A stretch of 64,000 nucleotides of DNA, from NCBI GenBank assembly GCA_027563935.2, contig CM050448.1:63601843-63665842 (forward strand). Direction: 5' to 3'. The notes below the pieces were generated by a model. The model was not told where the DNA came from and ran no database searches. It saw only the letters and a program-made list of their open reading frames with translations. A program made the translations under genes and the position numbers. Positions within the stretch are counted from its first letter, which is position 1, and every line of letters starts with the position of its first letter. Positions 11,725 through 22,491 of the stretch are shown one piece after another. The stretch comes from Costus lasius. Taxonomy: Eukaryota; Streptophyta; Magnoliopsida; Zingiberales; Costaceae.

Positions 11725-14425
11725 ATCTCCCACTTGCACTAAGACCAAGGGCAACTGATGTTTAGTCAGTTCCAATGTCTCTAGTATGACCCATTTAGCT
11801 TCCGCTGCGCCAGAGGCTATGTCAGTGGGTTTTTCCAGATTGCTATCTGTGTTTATTTTAACAAATTTGATCATCATCCTTATCCATGATCTCTAAGATC
11901 AGATGATATGCTGCAGTACATACTTGAGCACTAAGTTCCTTCACTTATGCTGTGGCCCTAGTAAGAACTATACTGGACCATCGAGCACTAGGAACTAAAT
12001 CAAGTTCAAATGAATGAAGCTGCTTCCTTGGCTGCCACAAGAAGCTGCAATGTACTCAGCCTTATTTGTAGAATTTTTCCACTATGGTTTGCATAATGCT
12101 CTTTCAGCACACAACACCACAATAATGCAAAGCGCAAATCCTGGCTGTGGTCATAAGACTGGAACGAAGTATCAGTGTACCCTTGTACACAAAATTCTTC
12201 CTGTCTATCATAGACTAGACTTCAATCCTTTATACTTCCCAAGTATATATAAGGATTATTTTCACAGTTATCCAGTGTCAAACACTAGGATCTGATTGAA
12301 ACTTACTGGCTATGATCCAAGCATTTGCCACAAATGGTCCTGTGTATATTACTCAAAACATGATCCATCCTATACACCATGTATCAGGATTTTAGACCCA
12401 TGTTATTACTCTCCAGCTGTGTCATAGGACACAACATCCTCATGAGAGTCAGACCATATCTCTCTGGAAGTTATCAATATTTGGAATCATCCAATATAAA
12501 CCTCTCCAGAAACTCTTGGATGAACATAGATTGACTAAAGGGCAATGACTTCTTGGATCTCTATCTATAGATCCTCATGCCTAGGATGTAGGCATCATTC
12601 CTAGATCATTCTTCTCGAAATACATCTCAAGCCTTTTCTTCACCATGTGAAGAGCTAAGATGTCATTCCATGTGAGGAGAATATCATCAATCATCTAGAA
12701 CAAGAAATACTATTAAGGTGCTCCCACTGATCTTCTTATAAACAAAGGCTCTTTTCAACATGCTTGTATAAGACCATGCAAATCCTTATGGCCTCTGTAT
12801 GAAAACCTTTCAGCTATTTCCATATGGACATACTCTTGCAGACATCCATTAAGAAAAGCAATTTTCAACATGCCATAACAGAGATTGCAACAAGCAGATA
12901 CCTAATGGACTCAAACAAAGCTTCTGGTGAAAAATTTCATCACTATCCACCCAGTGGATTTGCCTGAAATTTTTGTTCACTAGCTTGCTTTTACGGTAAC
13001 AATGTTACCTTCCATGTCCATCTTCCTAGAAGATTCATTTACAGCCTGTGGGTATAACCCCTTTGGCGTCTCATCCAAGTCCCAGACTTGATCGGCAGAC
13101 ATGGAGTCCATTACGGTTCTCATGGCGCTTAGCCATGTCCTGGAATCTGGTCCACTGACCTAGTCCATTTCATCATAAGTCTTAGGTTCATCCCAGATGA
13201 AAAATTCGTCATGCCCAGCATTTTGAATCCATCCAGACTTATGTCGTTCCTATGTTACTTGAACCTCAGGTTGACTTTCAACCTGTATGTGAGATTGCAC
13301 TCTCCATTTGTGTCTAAATGTATTGTGGTTGATTATGGACCTTGTCCCAATCAAATCTACTCCCACTAGCTTCTTTCAAAGAAGTATCTCCTCAAGAAAG
13401 ACAGTAGTATCGAGCAACAAATATTTTGTTCTCCTTGGGATAGAAATAGCACCCTTCAGTGCCCCACAAACATATACTTTTGAGATCACTGCATATTACA
13501 TTCCCAATTCCATTGAAAGAATGGGATATTTGCAGTTCGCAACTCAAAAGCTACCTTAGACACTTTCTTATGGAGTGGCAGTACATCTGTTTGCATGGCA
13601 TCATAGTAGTATATTTGCATGACTATTCAAAGATAGAACCACATCCAATGTGTTCCTCTTTCTTTCTTTGAAATTCACCACATAGTGGTGTTCTAAGTAA
13701 GCTATAAGATAACCCCACACTCCTTAGGACAGTCATCAAATTCTCCACTAATCACTTTGATCCAATCAAAGTGCTTTAATAGATCCTCAAATTTGACTCA
13801 ATACTTCATTTGTGAACTTTTTGGATTTCTCCAAAGTTCTTAGGTTGGATAAGGCATACCCACACCTGATGAAGTATATAACACCTCTTAGTGCTTGTTT
13901 ACATGGGTCCACACACATTGCTGTGTAATAGATCCAACAAGCCACTTACCCTTCAACCCTTTATGGTGAAAGCAGCATCTGTCACTTTGTTCCTTTGAAC
14001 AAGGCTCACATTTATCATAATCCTAAAAGGATAATGATCCCAATAGTCCATTGACCTTTGGATGTGACCATTGTTTGATGGTTCAAGAGACAATGCCATA
14101 AGAGGATGTTAATTGAATCAATGGATCTAATATTGTGTTACATATAGAGCCACAAACTATTATCAACTATATCACTTCAATAGAACATCTCAGTTTTAAA
14201 GAAAAATATCATTTATTATTTCAAACTGAAATCCTTTCCAAAAGGAATGATGTTCTAATACATAAGCTGATACATAATAGCAAAGTTCTAGATAAAGTCT
14301 TCAAGGTAGTGAGATGATATCAACAGCAGCATCCAATGCTCCGTCCCTGACCCGAGAGTCGATCCCACCAAGCCTCATGGTCCTACTTCTTTTGAGCTCC
14401 TGCATATGAAAAACATATGTAAGCT
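11725..14425 (-). pseudogene. Element D decayed pol (RNase H, RT, integrase remnants)
   Basis: Begins with the polypurine tract (11725-11737, AAGTGGGAGAT on the minus strand). Blocks align with intact copia pol of elements A and C but hold many stops and indels. At the RT active site (about 12682-12700) the minus strand reads a TAG stop (12695-12697) directly before Met-Ile-Asp-Asp. The region near 13100-13180 matches the RT N-terminal part (MDSMS...VWDL region in C and A). Near 13660-13900 it matches the integrase end. Nothing is translatable. Confidence 0.85.
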
Positions 14426-14911
14426 TCACATGCGGTACTCAGTACCCATGAATAAGAAGTAGACAAAAGACCTTAGTAACAGAATACCTGAAGATGATGG
14501 ATTACATCCCTTCTTCTTTGCCATGCTCTTCTTGGCCATCAATCCTCTTCGAAATACCCATGCATTCCCAGTCTTCCGAAGTATTAGCTTCGAAGATACA
14601 GAACCATGGGCGTTCTCAGATTTAGGCATACACTCTGAAGATCCAATAGAACTCTCCTGATCATTGTCTATAGAGCATGGTGTGAAGAGACCTTTGAGAT
14701 GTATGATAAGATCATAAATCCCCATCTCATCACACTCAACCTTGACCTCTGGGGTCATGCACTCTAAGACAAGAGCAGTGTACTGTTTGTTATCTTCACA
14801 ATGTTCAAGATAGACATTCCACTCCCACTCAGTAGTGAAATACACACTGGGCTGGGATGGAGGTCTTTCAAGAAGATGCACCTTATTTTCTTGTTCGAGT
14901 ATCTTGGACAA
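14426..14911 (-). pseudogene. Element D degraded gag remnant
   Basis: A 161-codon open frame that keeps a recognisable copia Gag middle (EWEWNVYLEHCEDNKQ, then ECMTPEVKVECDEMGIYDLI and HLKGLF). It then drifts through basic sequence (KKSMAKKKG) to where the protease should be; in a neighbouring frame the protease site reads WVLSTACEAYIC, with Ser in place of the catalytic Asp. The methionine at 14911 is not the family start, which lay further upstream. Confidence 0.7.
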
Positions 14912-16481
14912 AATCTTGAACCACTTTGTCTAATTTATCCCATCCAATTTGTTTTTATAGAGTTTCAATCTTAGATCAGGAGATGCCTTCTACAATAAGC
15001 AAATAAGTAAAATAAGTACTATGACAAAGCATTTAACAAGGACTTTAACTTAAATGCTATGCTCCCACTATTTCCAAAAACAAGTTGAGAACTCTCAAAC
15101 TCAACATGGAAAGAGGTGAGTAGGATACTAATTTCACATGAGGTCTCCGCGACTCACGAGGGTGAGTTGGGATGCACAGAGTGATCTCATGCTTCTTCAG
15201 GTAGGCATGCCAGCCAATTGTGCCGTGCACAATTCCTCTTAGTTAAGATAGACTAGGCACCCTGTGTCCAGCGAGGGCTGGATACAGCACAGAACCCTAT
15301 CCTCTCAACAGCTGCCTCTAGTGATTCATCATGTCAGTGACATATGAAAAAACTAGTCAAGTCAGATCCTAACCGTTATGCCTAGGGTCAACGAGTTTCC
15401 TTGCGAAGGCGCGCCCGATTAAAACGGACTGGCGAAACCATTGGCACCATACACCTCTTAAAGATAAGTGGGTGTGTCCCACGAGGGTGGAAAACAGTTC
15501 ACAACACCACTTATCGATAGTTTGATGAGGGCTACGCATTAGAAGGCTATTGACTTGATATTTCAATGAGAGTTTTTGCATGTTTATTTTATTCTTTTCT
15601 AGCATGCAGTTTTCCTATGGTTATGGCAGCAAAGGAAAAACATCACAGGCATGCTATGGAAAAAATAATAAACCATCACAGACATGCTAGTTTGGTCGAT
15701 ATGGTCATAGCCCTTTTCATACACATAACTTGTCACGAGCCATGTGACATGTTATCGTGCATCCAAGGGTTGCGAGTCCCTAAAGTAGATCAGCCCATGC
15801 CAGAAGCTGAAAGCATGTGTCCATCCTTTAGCCGCAAGTCCATCACCACGCTTCCAAAGCTGGCACCACTTCTGACTCTGATTGAAGAAGACTCCTTGTT
15901 GTCAAGATGAAGCCTTAACCTATCTTATAATTCTACATCTATTCTAAACAAGATGAAAAATTCTTTACAACAAGATAGGGAGAGAACCACACGCAGGTGG
16001 AAAGAGATTTTACAAGCATTCATCACAAGTGGAAACATGCTTCCACATCACAACACAGGAGGGCACTCGCTATGACCATATCAACCCAATCAAGTGGCGC
16101 ATGTAAAATTTGAAAATCCGAAAAAAATCAAATTTTAGCACCTTATGCGCCAACATCATCCAAAGCACTCCCTTATCCAAATTTATGCCAAAATTTAGAT
16201 CAAGTTCCATGATGATTTCATAGACCCTATCGGCTGGCAGTTTTGTTAAATCAAGAGACCCGGCTAGTCCGAAGACACAATGCCCGTCCTACTTGACAAA
16301 ACCTACGTGCGCCTTTAGTCTTAAATCAATCATGAACACAATCGAATTTCGGCCATAAAATTGAGAAGAGAAGATTGGATGAAAAATGCTTTCTAAGTGA
16401 AACACACATGGATAGAAGAAAAATTTTCCAAAAAAAAATTTTTCACACAAGCAAACGTACACCTTGTGTTTCTCGTAAGTA
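14912..16481 (-). other. Element D leader
   Basis: About 1.6 kb between the primer-binding site and the gag remnant. Blocks (15130-15560 and 16200-16350) align in opposite orientation with fragment E at 39180-40560, and more weakly with the G and A leaders (CTCACGAGGGTGAGTTGGGATGC-type motifs). A frame at 15566-15910 shows no recognisable domain. Confidence 0.7.
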
Positions 16482-16493
16482 GCTCTGATACCA
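16482..16493 (-). other. Primer-binding site of element D
   Basis: Minus-strand TGGTATCAGAGC one base inside the 5' LTR; initiator tRNA-Met type. Confidence 0.9.
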
Positions 16494-16494
16494 C

Positions 16495-19028
16495 TGTTAG
16501 GGAATACCGGGTGTAATTTAAAATTTTGCAGTCCCAGGACGCAGTGGAAGAATCATTACAGCCAAAACATATTCCGGTCCCAAGGATCCATGTCAGGGAG
16601 AACACAAGGATGTGACAAGGATAATACCTCTATTGCTTGCTCGGTTCTTGAAGCCATGTTCGAAGACGATCAAGTGCTCGCCCTCGACAAGTAACCATGC
16701 ATCGACTCCTTGATCGTTGCTCCCTTCCATGCTTGGTGCTAGCCTCGGGAAGAGAATCAAGCCTTAGGGTTCCTTCACTTCTCTTGCGCCACCTCCAAGA
16801 TGAAAGCGCCAAGAAGAGATGAAGAGGAAGATGATACCGCCAAGCTCTTCTTCTTCTTGCGCCAAGACAAGGAAATGATGATGCTTGCGGCTATGGAAGA
16901 ATATGAAGACACCATGCACTCCTCCTTCTTGCACCAAAGAGAGAGGAAGAAGAGGATGCTTGCGGCTTCAAGGAGGAAGAAGGTTGCACCACCTCTATGC
17001 ACTCTCGCCCTTATGCTTGCGCCTCCTCTTGATGTGCTCATGCCTCCAAGGATTGAACACACGAACCAACCTACCAAGAGGGGGCGGCAAGGGTCCTATT
17101 AATAGGACAAGGGGCGGCTGGGGCAATGGCTAGGATCATGCCAAGTGGGCGGCTAGGATAAAGGAGTCTTGAGGTAAGGAAAGTCTCCAAGACTTTACCA
17201 TAAACCTCATTCACCCTATCCTAATTTGCCCAATGGCCATATCAGCCCAAGACATGCCTTAGAGGCATGCATTCCATCCAAGGAGAAGGGCTAGGCGCAA
17301 CAAGTAAGAGGAATTCGGCTAGGGTGGTGTCTTGGGAGAAATTAGGGTTTGAGGTAAGGTAAGTCTCCAAGACTTTACCATATACCTCTTCCCAACATCC
17401 ATATGCGCCTAGGAACTTCCCATAAAAGTTCTCAAGCCATATTAGCCCCAAGACTTGCCTTAGAGGCAAGGTTTCCATCAAGGGAGAAAGGGCAAGGCGC
17501 CTTTTACTTCCTTAATGAAGCAAAACCGCCCACTTCACCCCATTATGCCCCTAGGCGCTAATGGGTAAAGACTTCTCCCCATTATACCCTTTTAGCCAAT
17601 TCTCTCTTCATGACAACTAATTATTGGGCCTCATTGAATAATGAGCAAGCCCAAATTCATGTCATGGGTTGATTAAGCTATTAGATCCAATCCAATGCAA
17701 CCCTAATCCAAATGTGACCAATCTAGGTCAATTTCGGGTCAACCTGCCAAAAATAAACTTTGGCTCCAATAACCTTCTTTCAACTCATCAGGCCCATTGG
17801 TGCTGTTGAAATCTTCCAAATGGATCTAAGTTATCCAATAACTTGATCCTAAGGCTTCTGATTAAAGCAACGTCAATAGTCTATTGCGTGCGACCCCGTA
17901 GGATCCTAATGACGATGGCAATGATGTAAACATCATAAGTAGTGAGGGATATCTAGCAACACATCACTACTACCCATGTCATATTACTTAAGTCATATGG
18001 CAACAAACTCTTGATGTTGCTTTAATCAGAAGCCTTAGGATCAAGTTATTGGATAACTTGGATCCATTTGGAAGATTTCATCAGCACCAATGGGCCTGAT
18101 GAGTTGGAAGAAGGTTATTGGAGCCAAACTTCATTTTTGGCAGGTTGACCCGAAATTGACCTAGATTGGTCACATTTGGATTAGGGTTGCATTGGATTGG
18201 ATCCAATAGCTTAATCAACTCATGCCATGAAGTTTGGGCTTGCTCATTATTCAATGAGGCCCAATAATTAGTTGTCATGAAGAGAGAATTGGCTAAAAGG
18301 GTATAATGGGGAGAAATCCAACCCCATTGGCGCCTAGGGGCATAATGGGGTGTGGGTGGCATAAATTGCTTCCTTTGGAAGGAAGTGGCCCCCTTCAATC
18401 CAATGCATTGGTCATGACTCAACTAGTGTGGCCACACATTCCTGTCATGCACCAATAAGGTGGGGCGCCACCGAATGGATATCATGCTTCCAATAAGGAA
18501 GGGGCAAATCCTACTATTGGTCATCCAAGTCTATACATGAGTTATGACATACCCAATGACAGTCGTTTTGGTCTCCCAATTACGGAGAGACGTAAGACTA
18601 TATCAAAGCATACCCATCATCAAATATAGACATGAATACCTCAAGTCTAAGGATCAATGCAAACCTCTTGCATGTGAAATTGACTTGTTGTCTAGACAAG
18701 TCAATCCTCATGGTGGATCACTCCAGTGCATCCAATGCACCTGTATGTCTGCGTTACTATGCCCCGCACCTAACCAGCCCATACACCAGTCTCACATGTA
18801 CCAAAGCTGTCCCATATCTGTTAAGGTACCTTAACTGGGGATAGCTTATGAGAATGGATCCAACCAAACTCCTGGGACATTATTTATGCAACTCAATACA
18901 TCAACGCAGGTAGAGAAGTCTACATAATAATGACCATGCCTCTATAAAGAATAACAATTCCATCAAAGTACATTCAAACAATGCCCGACCATGTCCAAAC
19001 ATTGGTCTGCAGGGCATAAACACCAACA
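16495..19028 (-). repeat. 5' LTR of element D (2,534 bp) with an internal inverted segment
   Basis: Same TGTTAGGG...CACCAACA ends as the left LTR but about 300 bp longer. The extra DNA is an inverted copy of LTR sequence at about 18011-18385, facing the direct copy at about 17502-17877 across a ~130-bp spacer. It replaces about 110 bp present in the other LTR (near 11000-11105). The 113-codon frame at 18081-18422 arises from this inversion and is not a gene. Confidence 0.88.
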
Positions 19029-19033
19029 TTCTC

Positions 19034-20690
19034 CACCTTTTCTCCAGGTAATAATTATTTAACCATAATGCTATTTAGTAGATTTGCTTATGGCTATTGT
19101 TGATTAGGGTATATGTATATGCATACATATATATGAGTATATGTTTGTATACATATATACCGATGGGGAAATTGTAAACATGTGGATTAATTCATATTTT
19201 ATATGTTAGATGTAATTGGTAGGGGGTTAAATATTTATGTGTCATTGTAGGTGCCACTCAATTTGAGGTTGGTTAGGGTGGTCCCCGAACTGAAAGCTGT
19301 AAACGTGCTAGGAGTTTCAGCGATAAAGGTAGGAATCGTTTCTTTATTTTTGGAGTCATGGCATAGTACTGATAAAGTATATACGTTATGAGTAAAGATT
19401 AGATGCCATGATAGCTTGTTGTTCTTTCCTTATTGATTTTGCTTCTACTCCATTGTGCTCCTGTGTAGTCATTTATTGATGCATACATGTGCTTATGGTT
19501 GATTGATGTTTCATGATTTATGTTGATGAAACCACATTGCATTTGTTGATATGGATGTGGTAGAGATTGGTATTTTATGATAGTAATTTAAATGGATTAC
19601 CGGTTACAACGTTATTAATGATATGGTAAAGGAATCATGTGAATGAGCTTATGGGCTTGTGATATAAATTGTATAGTTGTGATGTGATGCATTTGATATA
19701 TGCATGTATGGTATATGTCGTGGCACTTTGTGATCTGTGACTGGCCGATGTTAGCCATGGGCAGAGCTTAATAAGCAAGTGGACCATGTTTTTATACCAG
19801 AGGCCATGTATCGGCTATGAGACTAGTTGTATCCGTTACCTGTTTGGAGTCCTTCGGGATTGTCCAAGGTTTCCTAGGTGTTGGATGCAACACTGCCGAG
19901 CTGCTAGTTGAGAGCAGTTGTTTCATTGTGTGAGCTACAATGAAAACACTCTTGTTAAGAGTGCGGACGCGTAATGGCGTTGTTTATGGTCATTGCTCTT
20001 GATTGCACGACATGATGTTGATTATGTATTCTAGATATCTTCATGTTCAGATATATGGTTTTATGTTTGGTTTTGGTTATGGTTCACTTCACTTTATACA
20101 CGCATTCCATTTCTTATGATTCCTACTTAGCTAATTGAGCTAACTTCCTTTGTTTTTACCTTCAGGAAAAGAGATAGTTCGTGATGATGAGAGAGGTAGC
20201 TAGATGTAAAAGCTACAAATTTAAATGAATGTCCTTATTATTTGCTTTATATAGACAAATAGATAGACTTGTGTTATGATGGTGTAATCAGATATGTGGA
20301 TTTATGTTAATTGTGATATTGTTAAGTTGTGTTTCAACTTGACATTCTAAACGAATCATGTGTATTGATATTTATGTTGGTAAACTGGAACATTACGGGT
20401 TTTTTTTGAAATATTGAGTAAATATTTTTGGTTTATCTTTTATGGATAAATGTTGTTAAATTGTGAAGTGGATTATGATGGTATTGACTTGTATCAGCGA
20501 TGTAGTTGATGTTGTTGTGTTATATTTTTTTGTAAGTGAGATGATATAGGTTGTGAAGTATATGTGATATCTAGGTTAAATCTTTATATCTATTTCAATT
20601 AAATAGATGATTATAGAATTGTAGAATTTTATTATTTATGATGTCATTCTTCACATACTGATATTCAATTATTTATGGATTAAAATCTAT
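19034..20690 (+). repeat. Element F 3' LTR, right piece (end uncertain)
   Basis: Continues F's LTR after element D; removing D and one TTCTC joins 9494 to 19034. It is AT-rich non-coding DNA with features seen in gypsy LTRs (a spaced GGCCATGT/GGCTATGAG region near 19740-19870). I could not find a clear terminal CA or a TSD, so the right limit is a guess between about 20400 and 20690. Confidence 0.5.
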
Positions 20691-21517
20691 TTTGGGAGGA
20701 GGTGGCGGCAGTGTTCACCACAGAAACTCGCCACCTTTTGCTCACACAGGGAAGTCGCGTTGGAAGCAAGCTGGACGGACGACATTGCACCAAGAAGCGG
20801 CAAAGGCATGAGCTGTCCATGCCTCTTTCCGACACTTCTAGAAGCACGAACTTGATTCTGACGGGGAAGGCTTAGCAAGAAGCGGCAAAGGCAACATCGT
20901 TTAAAAGGGGAAGAGGAAAATTAAAAAACAGAAGGAATAGTCGGCGCACTACCAAAAAACAAAAGTTTTAGCCTTTATTTATATAAAAATTTAAATTTAA
21001 TATTTTTTAATAAAGTAGTCCAAATCTCAAAATTCACAAGTCCCTAATATTTTAATTGAATCCCTGCAATAAAATAAAATAGTAATAAAATTTAAGGTTA
21101 TCACGTATTTAGTTTTTATAAAATTTTAAATTTATATGATAAGTAATCATAAACACGTTGTGATTAATTATATGCAAACATTAAAAATTACCTTACTGAT
21201 TTTTATAAAAATGAATTGCATATATCATATAAACATAAAAAATTAAATTTGAATAATAGGTCGTATTTGTTCATAATCGTTCAATACACCGTCAACGAAA
21301 ACGTCCACTCATTTAGTTACAAGTATAGTGACTCCCTCATATAAGAGAAGGCTGGCGATTTCTCTGCCATTCTTGTGTTCTTCGTTGACAAGCAAGCTCA
21401 CGGTGGATGATACAAGGGGAAGATTAGACGATCAGCCATTTAATTTGAATCCTTTTCCCTTTTGAGTTGTCTTCAGTGACTCCTCGCTTCCTTTTCAGCC
21501 TGCAATCAGATGAATTT
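20691..21517. other. Low-repeat spacer downstream of the HVA22-like gene
   Basis: A GC-richer block (20690-20900) with a 63-codon minus-strand frame (20687-20878) that I do not recognise, then very AT-rich DNA (20940-21300). No copy of this sequence occurs elsewhere in the window. It is probably host DNA flanking the retrotransposon cluster. Confidence 0.5.
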
Positions 21518-21600
21518 CCACCCAAAATTATCAAGCTTGCCATTAATAAACACACGCATCACGCACCAGTACGCAGTAAGAATATACAGACGGATTCAAG
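21518..21600 (-). repeat. Decayed copy of the HVA22-like gene's 3' end
   Basis: Matches 21741-21822, which contains the last codons, the stop and the start of the 3' UTR of the HVA22-like gene, with scattered substitutions and indels; its reading frame is broken. Spacing is about 220 bp in the same orientation, so it looks like an old local duplication of the gene's end. Confidence 0.7.
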
Positions 21601-21762
21601 AAAAGGATTTCTTTAAAAAGTACTTTTAATGAATGCCCTTATTGAATATTTGATTATGTGAATCTAGATTTGAGAAGAGCTATTGCATTATATATTAAAA
21701 TTTTGATTACGGTGATTCAAAAATTTTGCTTTCATTTACATCCAAAATTATCAAGCTCGCTG

Positions 21763-22491
21763 TTAATGAACACAAGCATCAGGAAGCAGTAAGATTACAC
21801 ATACAGATTCAAGGACTCGCTTGAAAGCTTCGTGTCCGTATCTGTCGATGAACTCTTCGACCGATCTGCGGGCGTCGAGGCTCAGCAGCTGCATCACTCT
21901 CCTCTGCTTCTCCGGGTAACTCCAGCTCACGTAGTTCTTCAGGTACGCCCTCACATGCTTCTCGTAGATGTAAGCCGCTCCGTTGAACGCCGGCAGCACC
22001 AGCCACATGCACAGCACCAGCTTCATGTACGGCCAAAGCGGAAACCTCTCAAAAAACATCAATTCGTTTAAGGCTTGTTGATGATCTCCTGAAACAAAAT
22101 GTTGGTTCTTGTGCTCACCATTGCAGCAGTTTCCAGCAGGAGAGCTCAAAGAGGGCGACGAGGGAGTAGAGCACCCAGTAGGTCAGCCATTGCTGGTCGT
22201 CAACTGGCGAAGGGCTTTCGATCGCGCGAGCAGATGCGTATCTGCATCCACACTGGTCAATATACTTTTTCTTCTACATAATAAATCAATCCAGTTGCTA
22301 CTACTTACAGAGGATAGATCAGCATCACTGTTGGGCTGGCAGATGATAAAAAACATTCGTTAGTTGTTGACTGAATATCAATCAATTCATGAACAAGTGT
22401 AGACTGTAGAATGCTGCATGTTTCAGTAATTAATGATTCCTGACCCAACGAATGCATCGATGTGCCTCGCGATCGACGCCAGAACACCCAT
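21763..22491 (-). CDS. HVA22: HVA22/DP1/REEP-family membrane-shaping protein, four exons, 159 aa
   Basis: Exons on the minus strand: 22445-22491, 22309-22335, 22119-22241 and 21763-22045. Introns of 109, 67 and 73 bp all have GT...AG ends, and each splits a codon after its second base (Gly16, Leu25, Trp66). Joined, they give one open frame of 160 codons including TAA. Family hallmarks are YPLYASARAIESPS (23-36), DDQQWLTYWVLYSL (39-52), ALFEL, FPLWPYMKLVL (67-77), WLVLPAFNGAAYIYEK (80-95) and FIDRYGHEAFKRVL near the C-terminus. Hydrophobic segments lie at about 17-27, 44-65 and 73-90, fitting the ER membrane hairpins that curve tubules. Barley HVA22 is ABA- and stress-induced; no ABRE was confirmed here. 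Length is normal for the family. The C-terminal tail (ESVCVILLLPDACVH) is unusual. This is the only intact host gene seen. Confidence 0.93.

Larger units (their letters stand above)
9495..19028 (-). mobile_element. Copia element D: structurally complete, coding-dead (9,534 bp)
   Basis: Minus-strand element with 5' LTR 16495-19028, primer-binding site, leader, degraded gag and pol remnants, polypurine tract and 3' LTR 9495-11724. It is flanked by a 5-bp target duplication, TTCTC (9490-9494 and 19029-19033), so it arrived by genuine integration. No pol domain is open. Its internal DNA aligns with element B (61717-64000), including shared lesions, which suggests an amplified non-autonomous family. 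The two LTRs differ by a few percent plus one rearrangement, so D is older than A and L. Confidence 0.9.

Noticed and set aside
18081..18422. 113-codon minus frame in the D 5' LTR
   Set aside because: Created by the inverted LTR segment; the same residues appear in a plus frame of the non-inverted copy (10609-10806).
21809..22149. Single-exon 128-codon frame as the HVA22-like gene
   Set aside because: Its first ~34 codons read through an intron; the four-exon model restores the family N-terminus and keeps frame.
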